Numbered from the stretch's first letter, positions 23,264 through 35,330 are shown. The stretch is 64,000 bases of DNA from Gossypium raimondii (GCF_025698545.1 NC_068575.1:59033980-59097979); one strand, 5' to 3'. Program-made: numbers and translations. Notes: generated by a model from the letters alone, not told the origin.

Positions 23264-25262
23264 TTATAGCTTAACATCATCGTCGTCATCATCATCGATG
23301 TCATCCAACTCCGAAGAGTTGTCAACACTAGTGGTCTGCAGTTGTTGCATCTGGTTAATAACATATCTTGCATCAGAAACTAATGCATTTTTTGCTGCTT
23401 TAACCTTGTCTACTTGGATTTGAACATATCCTCTGTTCTCCTTTCCAAGTACTGCTTTTTCAACTTGTGTACGTTCAGCTTTTCTCTTAGCCTCCCGGGT
23501 ATGTAGCTGGTCGATGTACTTCTCATGTAAAGCCTTATTTTTAATCTGCTTCAACACTGGGGGACTAACAAGGGCTCCAGTACCTGAGTTACCAAGTCTC
23601 GAATGGTGCTTCTTACGACCCAAAGAAGATCTCTCATGACACTTGTGGACAAATCCCTGTTTTTCCAATAATTTTTTCGGGGTACAAACCATAACTTTCG
23701 GTACACCATGCATGGTTGGACTTGTGTTGGGCTCAAGAATGGAGAACAGATCCGCTTCATCACATTCGTCCACAAGATGATGCTTTCGCAACAAATGTCT
23801 CACTGTCTTTTTCTGTACGAGAAAGCTTTTCTGTTTACCGCGGCCTGAGCTTTTATTCCTTGGTGCAGAGGACTCTAGTAATTTGCTTGCGGAGAATGAC
23901 AAATGTTCGATAGGCGACAAGTTTGTTACATTTGCCCTCGATCGAGGCTCAGGCTGAGTTGGAGTTAAATGGTTGGAATGGATTCTATCAAAGCAATCCT
24001 GGGCAGATTTTCCTGGCACCTGAGATAGAGTCGGAGTTAAATGATCAGAGCAAATGCAAGGCCGTATTTGACACCGAAACAAACAGCAGAAAATCTTCAC
24101 ATAAGAGTAAATCATGAATAGTCATACACATCTAAACACAACTAATAGCGAAATGCACAGCATTCACATCTAACAAAACTGAATGCAGTATAACTCACTA
24201 GTCTAGTTTCACAAGGTTTAATGCTGTAAATCTATAATTAATTTTCCTTCATTTGTTAAAAAATTGTTGTTTTCATGATGACTAATCCCACAAGCCCCCC
24301 TTGTTCAAAGCTCTAGTTGTAACTAGGCTGGTAGTGGTACTATAAGCTGAATCATGTGTGAGACATAGCAAAATCAGAAACATCCCAAGTTCCTAATAAC
24401 ATTCATTTTCATGAATGATTAAGTAATATTCAGGTTTTCAGCAACTAGGAAACACATAAAACATATAAGCTGAATCATATGTCTTGGACAAACACGGCAT
24501 AGATATCCATAGGCTTTAGCTTGAATTTGAAAAACCACAAAATAAGCACATCAAATCTATACCATTATGATAAGAAAAAAAATCCATGAAATTTAAACCC
24601 AGATATCAAAGGAATGGAAAATATACCAGCTTTGAAACTTTCTTCCAAAAATTAGGCGTTGGCTTGGCTGAAAAATAGGCTCTTTGCAGAGCCAATTCTT
24701 GCTCCCTTGTCCACCCTTGAAGAACTGTATCCCCTCTATTGTCAGGCTTCCACTTTCTCTTTCTCTTAACTCCAACAACTTCATTTCTTTCACGAACTTC
24801 TCTTCTTTCACTTTCTTTCCTGTCCACTGTAGTCACTTTCAATCCAACAGAAGCTTCCCTTTCCTTTTCATCCAACGATCCCTCCTTTATACTCTCGTTC
24901 TTCTTAGATCCATCATTCTTTGTCTCGACAAATTTGCTACCCTCGGGCTTGTTAGACAAAGACCCACTGCTCAATCTTGGAGATTTTCGCAACCCAGGCG
25001 TTGAGTTTGCACAATTTCTTGATATCTCACTTGAAACAGTGCTCGTTCTTTGAGACCTTCGCAACTGAGGCGTTGACCTTATATGATTTGTGGAACCATG
25101 ATTTGAGTGTATGGGTTTCTTGGAAAGTTTAACTGTAGAGCTAGCAGTACTGTCCTTGGAATTGACCTTTGACTTAAAGGGAGTGTTTTGGTTGAGAAGC
25201 CTTGCAGATCTGCGCATGGCAGTGGCTTGTGGGGTTCTAGGAACGGAATTTCTAGTTAGCAT
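23264..25262 (-). CDS. SANT/Myb-like domain nuclear protein, M18BP1-like SANT region (463 aa)
   Basis: Two exons, 25262-24627 and 24019-23264, joined by GT-AG without a frame break (212 + 251 residues, stop TAA). Residues 1-100 carry three copies of a (S/T)P...(R)RS-x-R motif (MRRSARLL, STPQLRRSQR, STPGLRKSPR). A Lys/Glu-rich stretch follows. Residues 183-212 read GWTREQELALQRAYFSAKPT then NFWKKVSKL, and exon 2 continues VPGKSAQDCFDRIH: a SANT fold spanning the intron. The C-terminal half has a conserved VMVCTPKKLLEKQGF block, a likely coiled coil (about 375-440) and a DDIDDDDDDD tail encoded by a GAT-type microsatellite. The SANT part resembles that of animal MIS18BP1 and related chromatin proteins; no SANTA domain is seen. 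Likely nuclear and chromatin-bound, exact role unknown. Confidence 0.85.
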
Positions 25263-25450
25263 TTCACGAACACTAGGTAGGCTTTCGTTTTTCCTGTCTA
25301 ATCACCTCATGTTGGGGAGTTTTTGAGAGGGAAAGTGCTTTTCAAATTTTAGGTCGTCGATATGAATTGGCCTTTGCACGTGTCGTTATACACACACGTT
25401 AACTTAGCAGGCCCAATTAGAATGGGCTAGAAAAATAATCTCAGCAAATT
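25263..25450 (-). promoter_or_regulatory. Promoter region of the SANT-domain gene with site II-like and G-box motifs
   Basis: A GCCCA box (AGGCCCAATTAG) and, 8 nt on, GGGCT (ATGGGCTAG) lie near 25410-25430, giving paired TGGGCY-type site II elements on opposite strands. A CACGTG G-box sits at about 25378. Site II pairs are common upstream of plant genes active in dividing cells, which fits a chromatin protein. Seen by eye only. Confidence 0.4.
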
Positions 25451-25464
25451 TTCTTTAAAAATAG

Positions 25465-25838
25465 GTATAATAACAAATTTAGTCATTAGTATTTACATTT
25501 TTATCAATTTGACTCCTTTTTTATAGATAAAATTGACCCTCACCCTTTTAATACGAGTCAATTTGACCATAAACCTTTTAAAAGAGTTAAATTATTATTT
25601 TTAAATGGAAATGTAAACTAAAATATTAATTTTTAGACATGGCACTCTATGTGTACTTTATGTCAATTTTATTGAATTTTAAAATTTTAAAATTTTATTT
25701 TTGAATATTTTATAAAACAATTTCATGTTAGTATAAAATATACATGGACTACCATCTGACTCTCTTTGAATAATTAATGGTCAAATTTAGCTCAAAAGTA
25801 GAATAATGTAAACATTAAAAATAAATTTGACATTATAC
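25465..25838. mobile_element. MITE copy 1 of a family with about 40-bp imperfect terminal inverted repeats
   Basis: The left end (GTATAATAACAAATTTAG, then TATTTACATTTTTATC) is the imperfect reverse complement of the right end (ATGTAAACATT, then AAATTTGACATTATAC). About 374 bp, AT-rich, no coding capacity. A second copy lies at 47051-47476. The target-site duplication is not resolved and the superfamily is not assigned. Confidence 0.6.
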
Positions 25839-27889
25839 TTAAAAATACAATACGGGTACCAGTTCAATAAAGTTGAAGTTTTAGAATTTTGAAATATTAT
25901 ATTTAAGCTTCTTTTTATGTAAATCATGTATGAATTCTCAATTTCCGATAAATAAATCAAGAAAAAACACAACTATAAATATGATAAAATGCATGAAGAT
26001 AAATAAAAGATCATCCTATATTGACAGACATGCTAAAGAACATCAAAGAGACATCCTGATAAGACAACAGGTTTTAAATGTTAGAAAGTTTATCATCAAA
26101 ATAAGACAATAAGTAGTGGAAAGCGCTAAAATTAAGTTGGGAATAATATCCTAAAATATGTTGAACTAAGCTTCCCACTAATATGATTATTTTCTCACAT
26201 CTACATCAATAATAAAATGGTTTGCTTAAACAGTAACTATTTCAAAAGTGACTCAGAGATTCTTTTAAGGGATCAAAATTAAATTGTACATTTTTGTGAT
26301 AGTAAAAGTAAAATTTCATCATTTTAATAGCTTATATCTTTATTGTTTTTAAAAGATTAAATAAAATTTCTCATTTTTGATGTGGTTAAAATGTAATTTT
26401 ACTATACATTAATTTAATTTTTTAAAAGATTAAATGTGAAAATTTTCATTTTAGGGGATCAGGGGTTATCTACCCTTTGAAAATTATTCTATTTGTTTGT
26501 CAATATTTTAGCTCATATTGAAAGGTGATTGTTGTATATTTATTATAATAACATTAACATATGAGATTTATACTGTATTTGGCAATTTTTACAATTTTCA
26601 ACTTTAAAAAAGTATAATATGTTAATATTATTATTAAATATCGATATTTAAATTATATTTTAATAAAATTTATTAATATAATCCCGTTCATTAAATATTG
26701 TCTTCATTAGTAAAATACAATTAGTAAATTTTCAATATAAGTTTAAAATATTATTGTGATATAATATCTTAACTTAAATTTATTATTTTATTTCACTTAT
26801 AAATATAATTGATTTCACTAAAATTTAAAAAAGAAGTATTTTATAATTTATAGTTGTTGTAAATAAAAGAAATAATAAAAGATCTCATTATGAAAGTAAA
26901 ATAAAATATAAAATTCATATATTGTTATAGAAAATGTTTTTTATGTCGATTGAACATTAATTCGATTAACATCGATATTATTATCAATATAAGAAAACGT
27001 AAATTCAATTGCGCTAAAACATATTATTTCCTTATTTAAAAATTAAAAAAAAGTTGATCAATATATTCATATTTTTGTTTAAAAAAATGCTTCTAATTAT
27101 AAATGAGGTCACTGTTTATACAAGCATACCTAACATTTTATGGGGAATTCCACTACCACTACTACAAACTTTTAATGCAAGTAGCTTTGGTTGATTGATT
27201 TCTTGTGCCCCACTAAAGCAACGTGAGCTTCAAGATTTGCACCCAAAAACCTAACTTTTCTTGATTTGATTTGATTTATTGTCTTATCCCTTTCCAATTT
27301 GCCAATAATGGTTTTCTTTTTTTTTGTTGGTTGAAATTTTATTTAGAAATAGAAAGATCTACTTATTTACGTAAATATGAGCTTATCTCAAACGGTGTAC
27401 TTATCTAAGGAGTTGTATTTCAAGTTTCAAGGAATCCCACCCTTTAAATGTTCTCATTCTTCACTTCTTTTTAGATGATGACCTCCTTTATTAATTTGTT
27501 TTCTTATAATGTATTTAATTAAATTTTAATTTAGTTGTAAATATTATTTTAAAAATTTTATGTATTTTTGCATTTTAAAAATCTACCCAAAACGTTATAA
27601 TCTTTATTAAATTAACTTTACCATATCAATTCATGTGTCATAATTTAATATGAATTATTTGATTCATTTTTAATTTTTATCCAAAAAGTGGAATATATAT
27701 ATATATATATATATTAAAATTTAATATTGAGTCATAATATAGCAATGTAATTGTTATTTTGTATATTGAAAATGAGGTATTAAATTTAAGTAGGATCAAG
27801 AAATTACTGGGTTGTTGAGTGACTCTCCGTTTGTTCATGTCAATCCTTTTGGAATGAGGTTCTTCCATAAAAAATTTAAATTTTTTTAT
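25839..27889. other. AT-rich spacer
   Basis: No gene. The stretch 26266-26475 belongs to the dispersed 'ttaaaagattaaat / gatcaaaattaaa' repeat seen at three other places in the window. A TA microsatellite is at about 27692-27712. Confidence 0.45.
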
Positions 27890-28170
27890 AAAGACTATTG
27901 TGTGATTTTGTGTCTTGTATTAGTGAGCTTTTGACTTGTGGGGTGAATATTTATCCTCTTTGTCCGAGATGTCGTCAAGCTAATGAGGATTTCAATCACA
28001 TTTTGATACATTGTCCTTTCACGCTTGTTGTGTGGCAGCAACTAGGTTTTATACCAAGTGCTATGTCGATTAATAAACTTGTTCATAAGACTTTGGCTGA
28101 TAAAAAAGAAGACAGAAGGAGACATGTTTTGGCTGATAAACATGTTCCTGACTCAAGTCTTTACATTTAG
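27890..28170 (+). pseudogene. LINE retrotransposon fragment: reverse-transcriptase zinc-binding (zf-RVT) region
   Basis: The frame ending at 28170 encodes LCPRCRQANEDFNHILIHCP followed by FTLVVWQQLGF. The C-x2-C...H-x4-C spacing and the trailing VW are the hallmark of the zf-RVT domain that follows the reverse transcriptase in plant L1-type LINEs. Upstream sequence is frame-broken. A degraded RNase H piece lies 1.8 kb downstream in the same direction. Confidence 0.7.
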
Positions 28171-29924
28171 ATAAATATTGTAATAGAGAGTAATAGTTAA
28201 AAGCTTTGGCAAGCGTTTCATCTTGATGGAGTGGATGCTTTGGATTCAAGTTTGTTACTAAAAGGTTGTGTCTGTATTATCTTAGATTTTTAGTATTTTT
28301 TTTGTTAGATTTATAAGGATGTTAATAAAGTTAGTTATGTCTTGGCAAGAACAATTTTATTAAGAGCGAACTACACCAATTATACTAACTGTTATTCCAT
28401 TATTACTACTATTACTAATGTCTGTATTGAGTAAGCCCGATGACTTGAGTTTAGGCACTCTTTTTGTCTTATCCTTATTTGCTTTTTCCAACTTGATTTA
28501 CTAATTAATATCGCTTTTTGTCAACAAAAACATCATCAACATCAATTAAAAAATTCCACCAACAATGCATCAGTGACTAGCATATTTGTTATATATTTAA
28601 TTCACTATTTTTATATAAACATGACAAAATTAATATGTGAGTGATGGAGAAACAAATCTACCAAGTTTAAAAAAAAACAATAATATAAAAAAGTGTTGGA
28701 AATAAAGCTGTTTTAATGATAAGATAAAGGTATTAATGTCCTAAATTTAGTGATTAATTGAAGACTTTAAGCTCTCTTTACTTTTTCTTAATCAAAAGTG
28801 CATTCGAGTCTACCATGAAATGTTCATCTCTAGTTTTTCCCTACTCGACAAATGAGTGATACCTTGAGAATCATTATGTTGGCCAATCCAGTACTGTTTT
28901 CAAACATCACAATCAATCAATAATAAATTTTCTTTATCTTTTGAAAAAATTCCTTTTATTTTACATTCATATTTTTGCATCTAATAAATCCTTAATTTAC
29001 GTCTAAAATTTTGAAGTTAATAAAAAAGAAAAATATTTTAGAAGAAACAAAATGATGCACACTTCCTTTGTTTGGATAATTAAAATAAGTAAAAAACTAA
29101 ATTAATCTTTTATTTAAAACATTTGTTTAATACTTCATTCTTTTATCATTAAATTTTAATTTGACTCACAAAAATAAGATATAAAGAACAATAACAAAAT
29201 AGAAAGAAAAGAATACTAAGTAGTGTATATATTCAGGGCGTAGCTAAGGAGTTCGTAAGTACTTAGCCCCTTAAAATAAAAAAATTATCATTTAAATTTT
29301 TAAAATTTTAAATTAGTAAATATTAAGATACACTTCAATCTCTTTTAAAAATAATAAAATTTGTAATCTTTTAAAAATTATAAAAATATAAATTATTAAA
29401 ATAATAAAATTATATTTTTAGTATTGTAAATTGAATCCCGATAAAGTGCAGATCACATGTGTGGGATAAAGTAAAGATGATTGAAAACCCACTAAGAATT
29501 GTCCATAAAAAGGTGTATGGGTGTGTCCCCATGTGATTTTGGTCAAGAAATGGGTCCCACTTGATGGAACGCTTATAATCCGTACGTTTACAAGAGTCCC
29601 TACTTTGAATAAGATGGAGCAGATCAAACTGCTTTTTTGAGCACCCAACATCAAATCTATTGTAATTACTATTATTCAGAATTACGGATGATTGGATTGG
29701 CCGGAATATATATCATTTCATTAGCCGCTCGGTTCTTAAAATAAAAATTCGAATCACACAAAGGTTAAAAGAGCATGGCCCAGTTCCATTCCCACGACAA
29801 CGAATAGAAAAGGTTAAAGTACCGATTCAAGAAAAAGGCCAAACGTTACATTAATACAAATCAATCAACAAACAAAACATGGCCTGGCCATGATTTTCAT
29901 TATTCAAGATCTAACAAGTCATCA
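28171..29924. other. AT-rich spacer between two LINE pieces
   Basis: No open frame with recognisable protein. About 29225-29430 resembles the dispersed repeat of 15.8, 26.3 and 62.1 kb. May hold decayed LINE sequence or later insertions. Confidence 0.4.
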
Positions 29925-30195
29925 TAGTTGGGAAGATGAATACTGATGGGTATACAAGTATAATTGATAATTAATAGATAGCTGGAGAAGTCATACGAAA
30001 CTCATTGGGAAGTTGGAAGGAAGGCTTTAGGAAACAATCGGGTAGATGTTCTATTTTCAACGCTGAATTATAGACTATTCTTTACGGGCTTGAAGTTGCT
30101 AGGCTAAAAGATTATAGGAGAGTGATTGTTTGGAAGCCATCGAATGTCTTATGAATAGATCTGGGAATTGTAATTCGATGACACTGTAGTTAAGA
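29925..30195 (+). pseudogene. Degraded LINE RNase H-like (RVT_3) fragment
   Basis: The frame reads MNTDGYTS near 29935, then after frame loss CSIFNAEL, a stop, then TILYGLEVARLKDYRRVIV near 30050-30130. This is the order and wording of the RNase H domain at the end of plant LINE polyproteins (NTDG ... AEL..I..GL..A...G...V.VE). Several stops and a frameshift make it dead. It ends about 100 bp before the Tat element. Confidence 0.6.
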
Positions 30196-30297
30196 AGTGC
30201 TTTCAAATGATAAAAATTCTCATTCATTCGAAGAGAGGGGAATATAATGTCCAAGAGGAAATTCTGAGCTCACAATTATTGATTTTCCTATATTTCA

Positions 30298-33165
30298 TGT
30301 TGACACCATTTTTTGATTGAAAACGGGGTCGACTTGGGTTTTAAAAAAAATAAAAACGAAAATAGGAGTCGCCACCAATCCTTTTTTGATGAGGTGTGAT
30401 CGGGTCACCGAAAAGTGGTTGTTTTCAATAAACGATTTAATTTTTATTAAAACAACGATTTTGGTCTACGAAATTCAGAAAAACGGGTTCGGGAGTCGGT
30501 TACGCACGAGGAAGGATTAGCACCCTCGATACGCCCAAAAATTGGTACCTAGTTGATTACTTAATGTCTTGGTGTCAAAAATTAAAAACTCGAAAATAAT
30601 TTAAAATACGATCCTCTTCATATTGTGTTATCTTAAAAATCACTCGAATAAATCAAAATGAAAATGCCTCCTTATCTCGAATTAACAAGATGTCACATTC
30701 AGTAAGTTAGGACACGACACCTCGTATTTTTTAGAGTAAACTTGCCTTTTATTTTTTATTTAAACCTCATTTATTTTAATTTTCAAAGGATATTTGGTTA
30801 TTTAGGATCAACGCGAGAAAAATCGAAGCTCAGTAAGTTAGGGCACGATTTTCTCGAATTTTCTAAATACAGAATATTGTTTTTATTTTTGGAAATCCAA
30901 AGTGGAAAATGCCTCCTTATCTCGAAGTAACAAGATGTCACATCCAGTAAGTTAGGACCCAACATCTCGTATCTTAAGAGTAAGTTTGCCTTTTCCCTTT
31001 TTATTTAAACCTCATTTATTTTAATTTTAAAAGAATATTCAGTTACTTAGAATCAACGAGAAAAATCGGAGCCCAGTAAGTTAGGGCACGATTTCTCGAA
31101 TTTTCTAAATATAGAATATTGCCTTTATTTTTGAAATTTTATGTGTTTAAAATTTAAAAGGACATTTTGCTATTTGGGTTTAACGAGAAAATCGAGACCC
31201 AGTAAGTTAGGGTACAAGTTCTCAAATTTCCAAAATGCAAAATATTGCTTTATTTTTTTAAAAAATCTTTTTAATAATAATAGCGAGTACCACACTTGAA
31301 TAGCGTACATTTGTTCCATTTGTGATGAAATAGAAAGATTTATTGTAAATAAATACAAATCAAGCGCAATTTTTAATGTGATGAAATGAAATGGAACGAT
31401 AAAGGAACATAGTATAATGAATTACGAAATAGATAGTACATAAATGCATGCCAAATACAAGAATACAAATAAGCAAATCATAGTATATACAATGTCAATA
31501 AACACATGACGAGATAATCTTAATATCAACATTAATAATCCAAGGAAAATAAAAATATAAGGCAATCTAAAGTAAAAATAATTTAAAATAGATGCTTTAA
31601 GTACAATAAGTAATAAAAGTTTTAAACAAAAAGTATATGAGAAAACTTAAAGTAAATAATTAATAAAACAGTTCGAAATAAATAACATTATACATAAAAA
31701 TAATGATAATAAATGCAAACAGTTTTGAAAGGTATGTACATATATATATATATATTTAAAAAGAAAGAAAATTTTGAACGATATGCATATATATATATAT
31801 AGTAATTTACAATGAATATATATAAAAGGAAACTTTAAAATAAGTTATATGTAACTGTTTAAAGTAAATAATATACATAAAAACTTAAAATTAATAAGGA
31901 TAAAAAAAAATTTAATATAACAATAAATAAATGAAATGGACTAGGGATGATATTGAAAGCTAACAAGAATTTGGGGTTTTAATTGCAAAACCATAAACGG
32001 GTCACAAGGATTAGAAAGGCGGCATGAAGAATGGAGGACTAATCAGCAATATACCCCAGTCTTAGAGTGCAACGTTTCAGCGCAAGGGACTGTACATGGT
32101 CAAAGGACCCGATTGAATTCGACACAGAATTTTTGGCCCAAATAATAAAAAATAAAAGGGTCAGATTGTGCTTCAGCGCGAAAGGGAGGGGTCGAATACG
32201 CAAATTACCCATTAGGGCAAAGAGGTGCAGGTCACTCTCCTTCAAATGGCGCTGCATTAGCTTACATAAATAACAAAAAAAAAAACAAAAGAAACCCCTT
32301 CCTTCATTTTTAGAAAGAAAAACAGAGAGAGCCAAAGGTCTCTCCCTCTCAGCCTTTCCAAATCCAACCAACAAGGCCATTGCTAAGCACCGCCGTGACC
32401 ACCTTGGACGGTGGCCGTCGCTGAGCGTAGGGGCTACTTTAAGCCCCACTTCAGATCTTGTTCGAAGGCCACGTTTTTTGGTTCGATGGCTGCGAAGAAA
32501 AGAAAAAAAAAAGAAACTTCCATCCCGCCCTTATGAGTCGATTTCAGCGACGGAGAGGCCTCCGACGACATGACCGACGCAGCCTGTATTTCTTTTGCTT
32601 CTCTTTATTCTATATTATTTGTAAAAACGAGTTTTTGTAAAAGAAATGAACAAATGATTCAAAATAAAAATAAATGAAAAGAATAGAAAATAAAGAAACG
32701 AAAAGAGGAAAAACGATCGGATTTTTCAACCTTTTTCATCAGATTCGCTTTTGATTTTACTTATGTCGTCAGAAAAACGAAGAAGAAGATTACAAGGAGA
32801 GATTTTCGCTTTTATAGCCGATCTACACAACTTTTAATTTCTATTTCTTTGTCTTTTGCTATTTGTTTCTTCTGTTGTTGCGTGCCTTTTGCATTCAATT
32901 TTGCAGTGTCGAGCATGCGAGGAAAGGCGGCTAAGAACGGTGGTAGCTGTGCATGGCGAGAGAGGCTAAACGCGTTGGGTGGAGCCTGGCATGCGCGCAT
33001 GGAGGCTTGGGGCTAGGGTTTGGTACTTCTTGAATGGGGTTAATTTTTGGGCTAGGGTTTCTTAATTTGGGCTGTTGGGTATTTTGGGCCACCGTTTATT
33101 TTGGACCTGTGTGTTTTTTCTTTGGTATTGGGCTTTAGTGTTTTGGGCCCCGCAAAATGGTTTCA
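30298..33165 (-). repeat. 3' LTR of the Tat element (left copy)
   Basis: 2868 bp, TGTTGACACC...GGTTTCA. It carries about five internal repeats of roughly 115-130 bp around a CAGTAAGTTAGG(G/A)CACGA core (30700-31215) and a TATA box read on the minus strand (CTATAAAAG at 32809-32817). Short open frames inside it recur at the same places in the other LTR and are not genes. Confidence 0.88.
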
Positions 33166-33167
33166 AT

Positions 33168-33180
33168 GCCCTCTTTGCTC
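33168..33180 (-). other. Polypurine tract of the Tat element
   Basis: GAGCAAAGAGGGC on the minus strand lies immediately upstream of the 3' LTR start (TGAAACC). Purine-rich and correctly placed to prime plus-strand DNA synthesis; supports the minus orientation. Confidence 0.6.
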
Positions 33181-33394
33181 ATTGTCGTATAACGAGAATG
33201 GAGCAAAGACCTTAAAAGAGCCAATTTTGCCCGGCCTTGCCTAGTCTTGACTTCTTTTGGTGCTTCCCTTCTTCAAGTAGCCCTATTTCAGTCCACTGCG
33301 TCTTCTTGCTTTGATCCGCTTAACGGCATCTTTAAAGAGATATGGCTTCAATCTACTCTGCTGCAACTCCATGGGGATGAGATTGGTTTTTTTT

Positions 33395-34125
33395 TTGTCT
33401 GCTCCACTACTGCTTAGGGAGATAAGACTTGATGCGATCTGCTCCACTATTGCTTAGGGAGATAAGATCTGTGGTTTTGTTCGCTCCGCTACTGCTTAGG
33501 GAGATAAGACTTGATGCGATCTGCTCCACTATTGCTTAGGGAGATAAGATCTGTGGTTCTGTCTGCTCCACTATTGCTTAGGGAGATAAGACTTGATGCG
33601 ATCTACTTCACTACTGCTTAGGGAGATAAGATCGTGGTTCTGCTCGCTCCACTATTGCTTAAGGAGATAAGACTTGATGCAATCTGCTCCACTATTACTT
33701 AGGAGATAAGATCTGTGGTTCTGCTCGCTCCACTATTGCTTAGGAGATAAGACTTGATGCGATCTGCTCCACTATTGCTTAGGAGATAAGATCTGTAGTT
33801 CTGCTCGCTCCACTATTGCTTAGGGAGATAAGACTTGATGCGATCTGCTCCACTATTGCTTAGGGAGATAAGATCTGTGGTTCTGTCTGCTCCACTATTG
33901 CTTAGGGAGATAAGACTTGATGCGATCTGCTCCACTATTGCTTAGGGAGATAAGATCGTGGTTCTGCTCGCCCACTATTGCTTAGGAGATAAGACTTGAT
34001 GCGATCTGCCCACTATTGCTTAGGGAGATAAGATCTGTGGTTCTGTCTGCTCCACTATTGCTTAGGGAGATAGGACTTGATGCGATCTGCTCCACTACTG
34101 CTTAGGGAGATAAGATCTGGTTTTC
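33395..34125. repeat. Tandem array A of the Tat element (about 84-bp dimers)
   Basis: About eight to nine dimers built from two 40-43-nt monomers. Both share CTCCACTATTGCTTAGGGAG followed by ATAAGA; one continues CTTGATGCGATCTG and the other TCTGTGGTTCTG. Scattered single-base deletions affect GG and TC steps. Confidence 0.9.
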
Positions 34126-34129
34126 TTCA

Positions 34130-34885
34130 CTCTATTCTACTGCCAAATACAGGGAGATAGAGTTATCGGCTTCAATGTACTCCACTGTAGTCAGGGAGGT
34201 AAAATCTGCCATCTTTGATCTACTTCGCTGCCAAATACAGGAAGGCAAGATCTGCAATCTTCAATCTATTCCACTGCCAAATACAAGGAGATAGAATTAT
34301 CGGCTTCAATGTACTCCACTGTAGTCACAGGGAGGTAAAATCTACCATTTTTTATCTTCAATCTATTCCACTGCCAACCAGGGAGATAGAGTTATCGGCT
34401 TCAATGTACTCCACTGTAGTCACAAGGAGGTAAAATCTGCCATTTTCGATCTGCTTCACTGCCAAATACAGGAAAGCAAGATCTGCAATCTTCAATCTAT
34501 TCCACTGCCAAATACAGGGAGATAGAGTTATCGACTTCAATGTACTCCACTGTAGTCAGGGAGGTAAAATCTGCCATCTTCGATCTGCTTCGCTGCCAAA
34601 TACAGGAAGGCAAGATATGCAATCTTCAATCTATTCCACTGCCAAATACAGGGAGATAGAGTTATTGGCTTCAATGTACTCCACTGTAGTCATAGGAAGG
34701 TAAAATCTGCCATCTTCGATCTGCTTCGCTGCCAAATACAGGAAGGTAAGATATGCAATCTTCAATCTATTCCACTGCCAAATACAAGGAGATAGAGTTA
34801 TTGACTTCAATGTACTCCACTGTAGTCACAGGGAGGTAAAATCTGCCATTTTCAATCTGCTTCGCTGCCAAATACAGGAAGGCAA
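34130..34885. repeat. Tandem array B of the Tat element (about 134-bp trimers)
   Basis: The phrase CTTCAATGTACTCCACTGTA recurs at about 34172, 34301, 34400, 34535, 34669 and 34805, giving a usual period of 134-136 bp with one unit of 99. Each unit contains three related 40-48-nt modules: GATCTGCTTCGCTGCCAAAT-, CTATTCCACTGCCAAATAC- and GTACTCCACTGTAGTCA-type. Confidence 0.88.
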
Positions 34886-34899
34886 GATCTGCAATCTTC

Positions 34900-35330
34900 A
34901 ACCAGCTCTGCTACAATCGAGAGAGACAAGGTTTGTCTTCGATCTGCTTCGTTGTCAATGCAAGAAGGCAAGATCTGCTATCTTCAACCAGCTCTGCTAC
35001 GAATAAGAGAGACAAGGTTTGTCTTCGATCTGCTTCGCTGTCAATGTAGGAAGGCAAGATCTGTTATCTTCAACCAGCTTTGCTACGAATGAGAGAGGCA
35101 AGGTTTGTCTTCGATCTGCTTCGCTGTCAATACAGGAAGGCAAGATCTGCTATCTTCAACCAGCTCTGCTACAAATGAGAGAGGCAAGGTTTGTCTTCGA
35201 TCCGCTTCGCTGTTAATGTAGGAAGGCAAGATCTGCTATCTTCAACCAGCTCTGCTACAAACGAAAGAGGCAAGGTTTGTCTTCAATCTGCTTCGCTGTC
35301 AATGCAGGAAGGCAAGATCTGCCATCTTTA
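34900..35330. repeat. Tandem array C of the Tat element (exactly 86-bp period)
   Basis: TTGTCTTCGATCTGCTTCG recurs at 34933, 35019, 35105, 35191 and 35277, five units spaced 86 bp apart. Each unit has two about 43-nt halves (CTGCTTCGCTGTCAATG... and CCAGCTCTGCTACAAA...). Confidence 0.93.

Noticed and set aside
30317..30930. Two short open frames repeated identically at 39250-39867
   Set aside because: They lie inside the two LTRs of the Tat element and recur only because the LTRs are copies. Content is AT-rich with no protein motif.
33150..33175. TGGTTTCAATGCC as a tRNA-Met primer binding site for a plus-strand element
   Set aside because: It resembles the Met-i PBS at about 10 of 13 positions, but integrase and the purine tract read minus, so this spot is the 3' LTR border and the true PBS lies at 39210-39227.
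33395..35330. Regularly spaced repeats that could suggest a CRISPR-like array
   Set aside because: The units are contiguous tandem repeats without unique spacers, in a plant retrotransposon 3' region. Not CRISPR.
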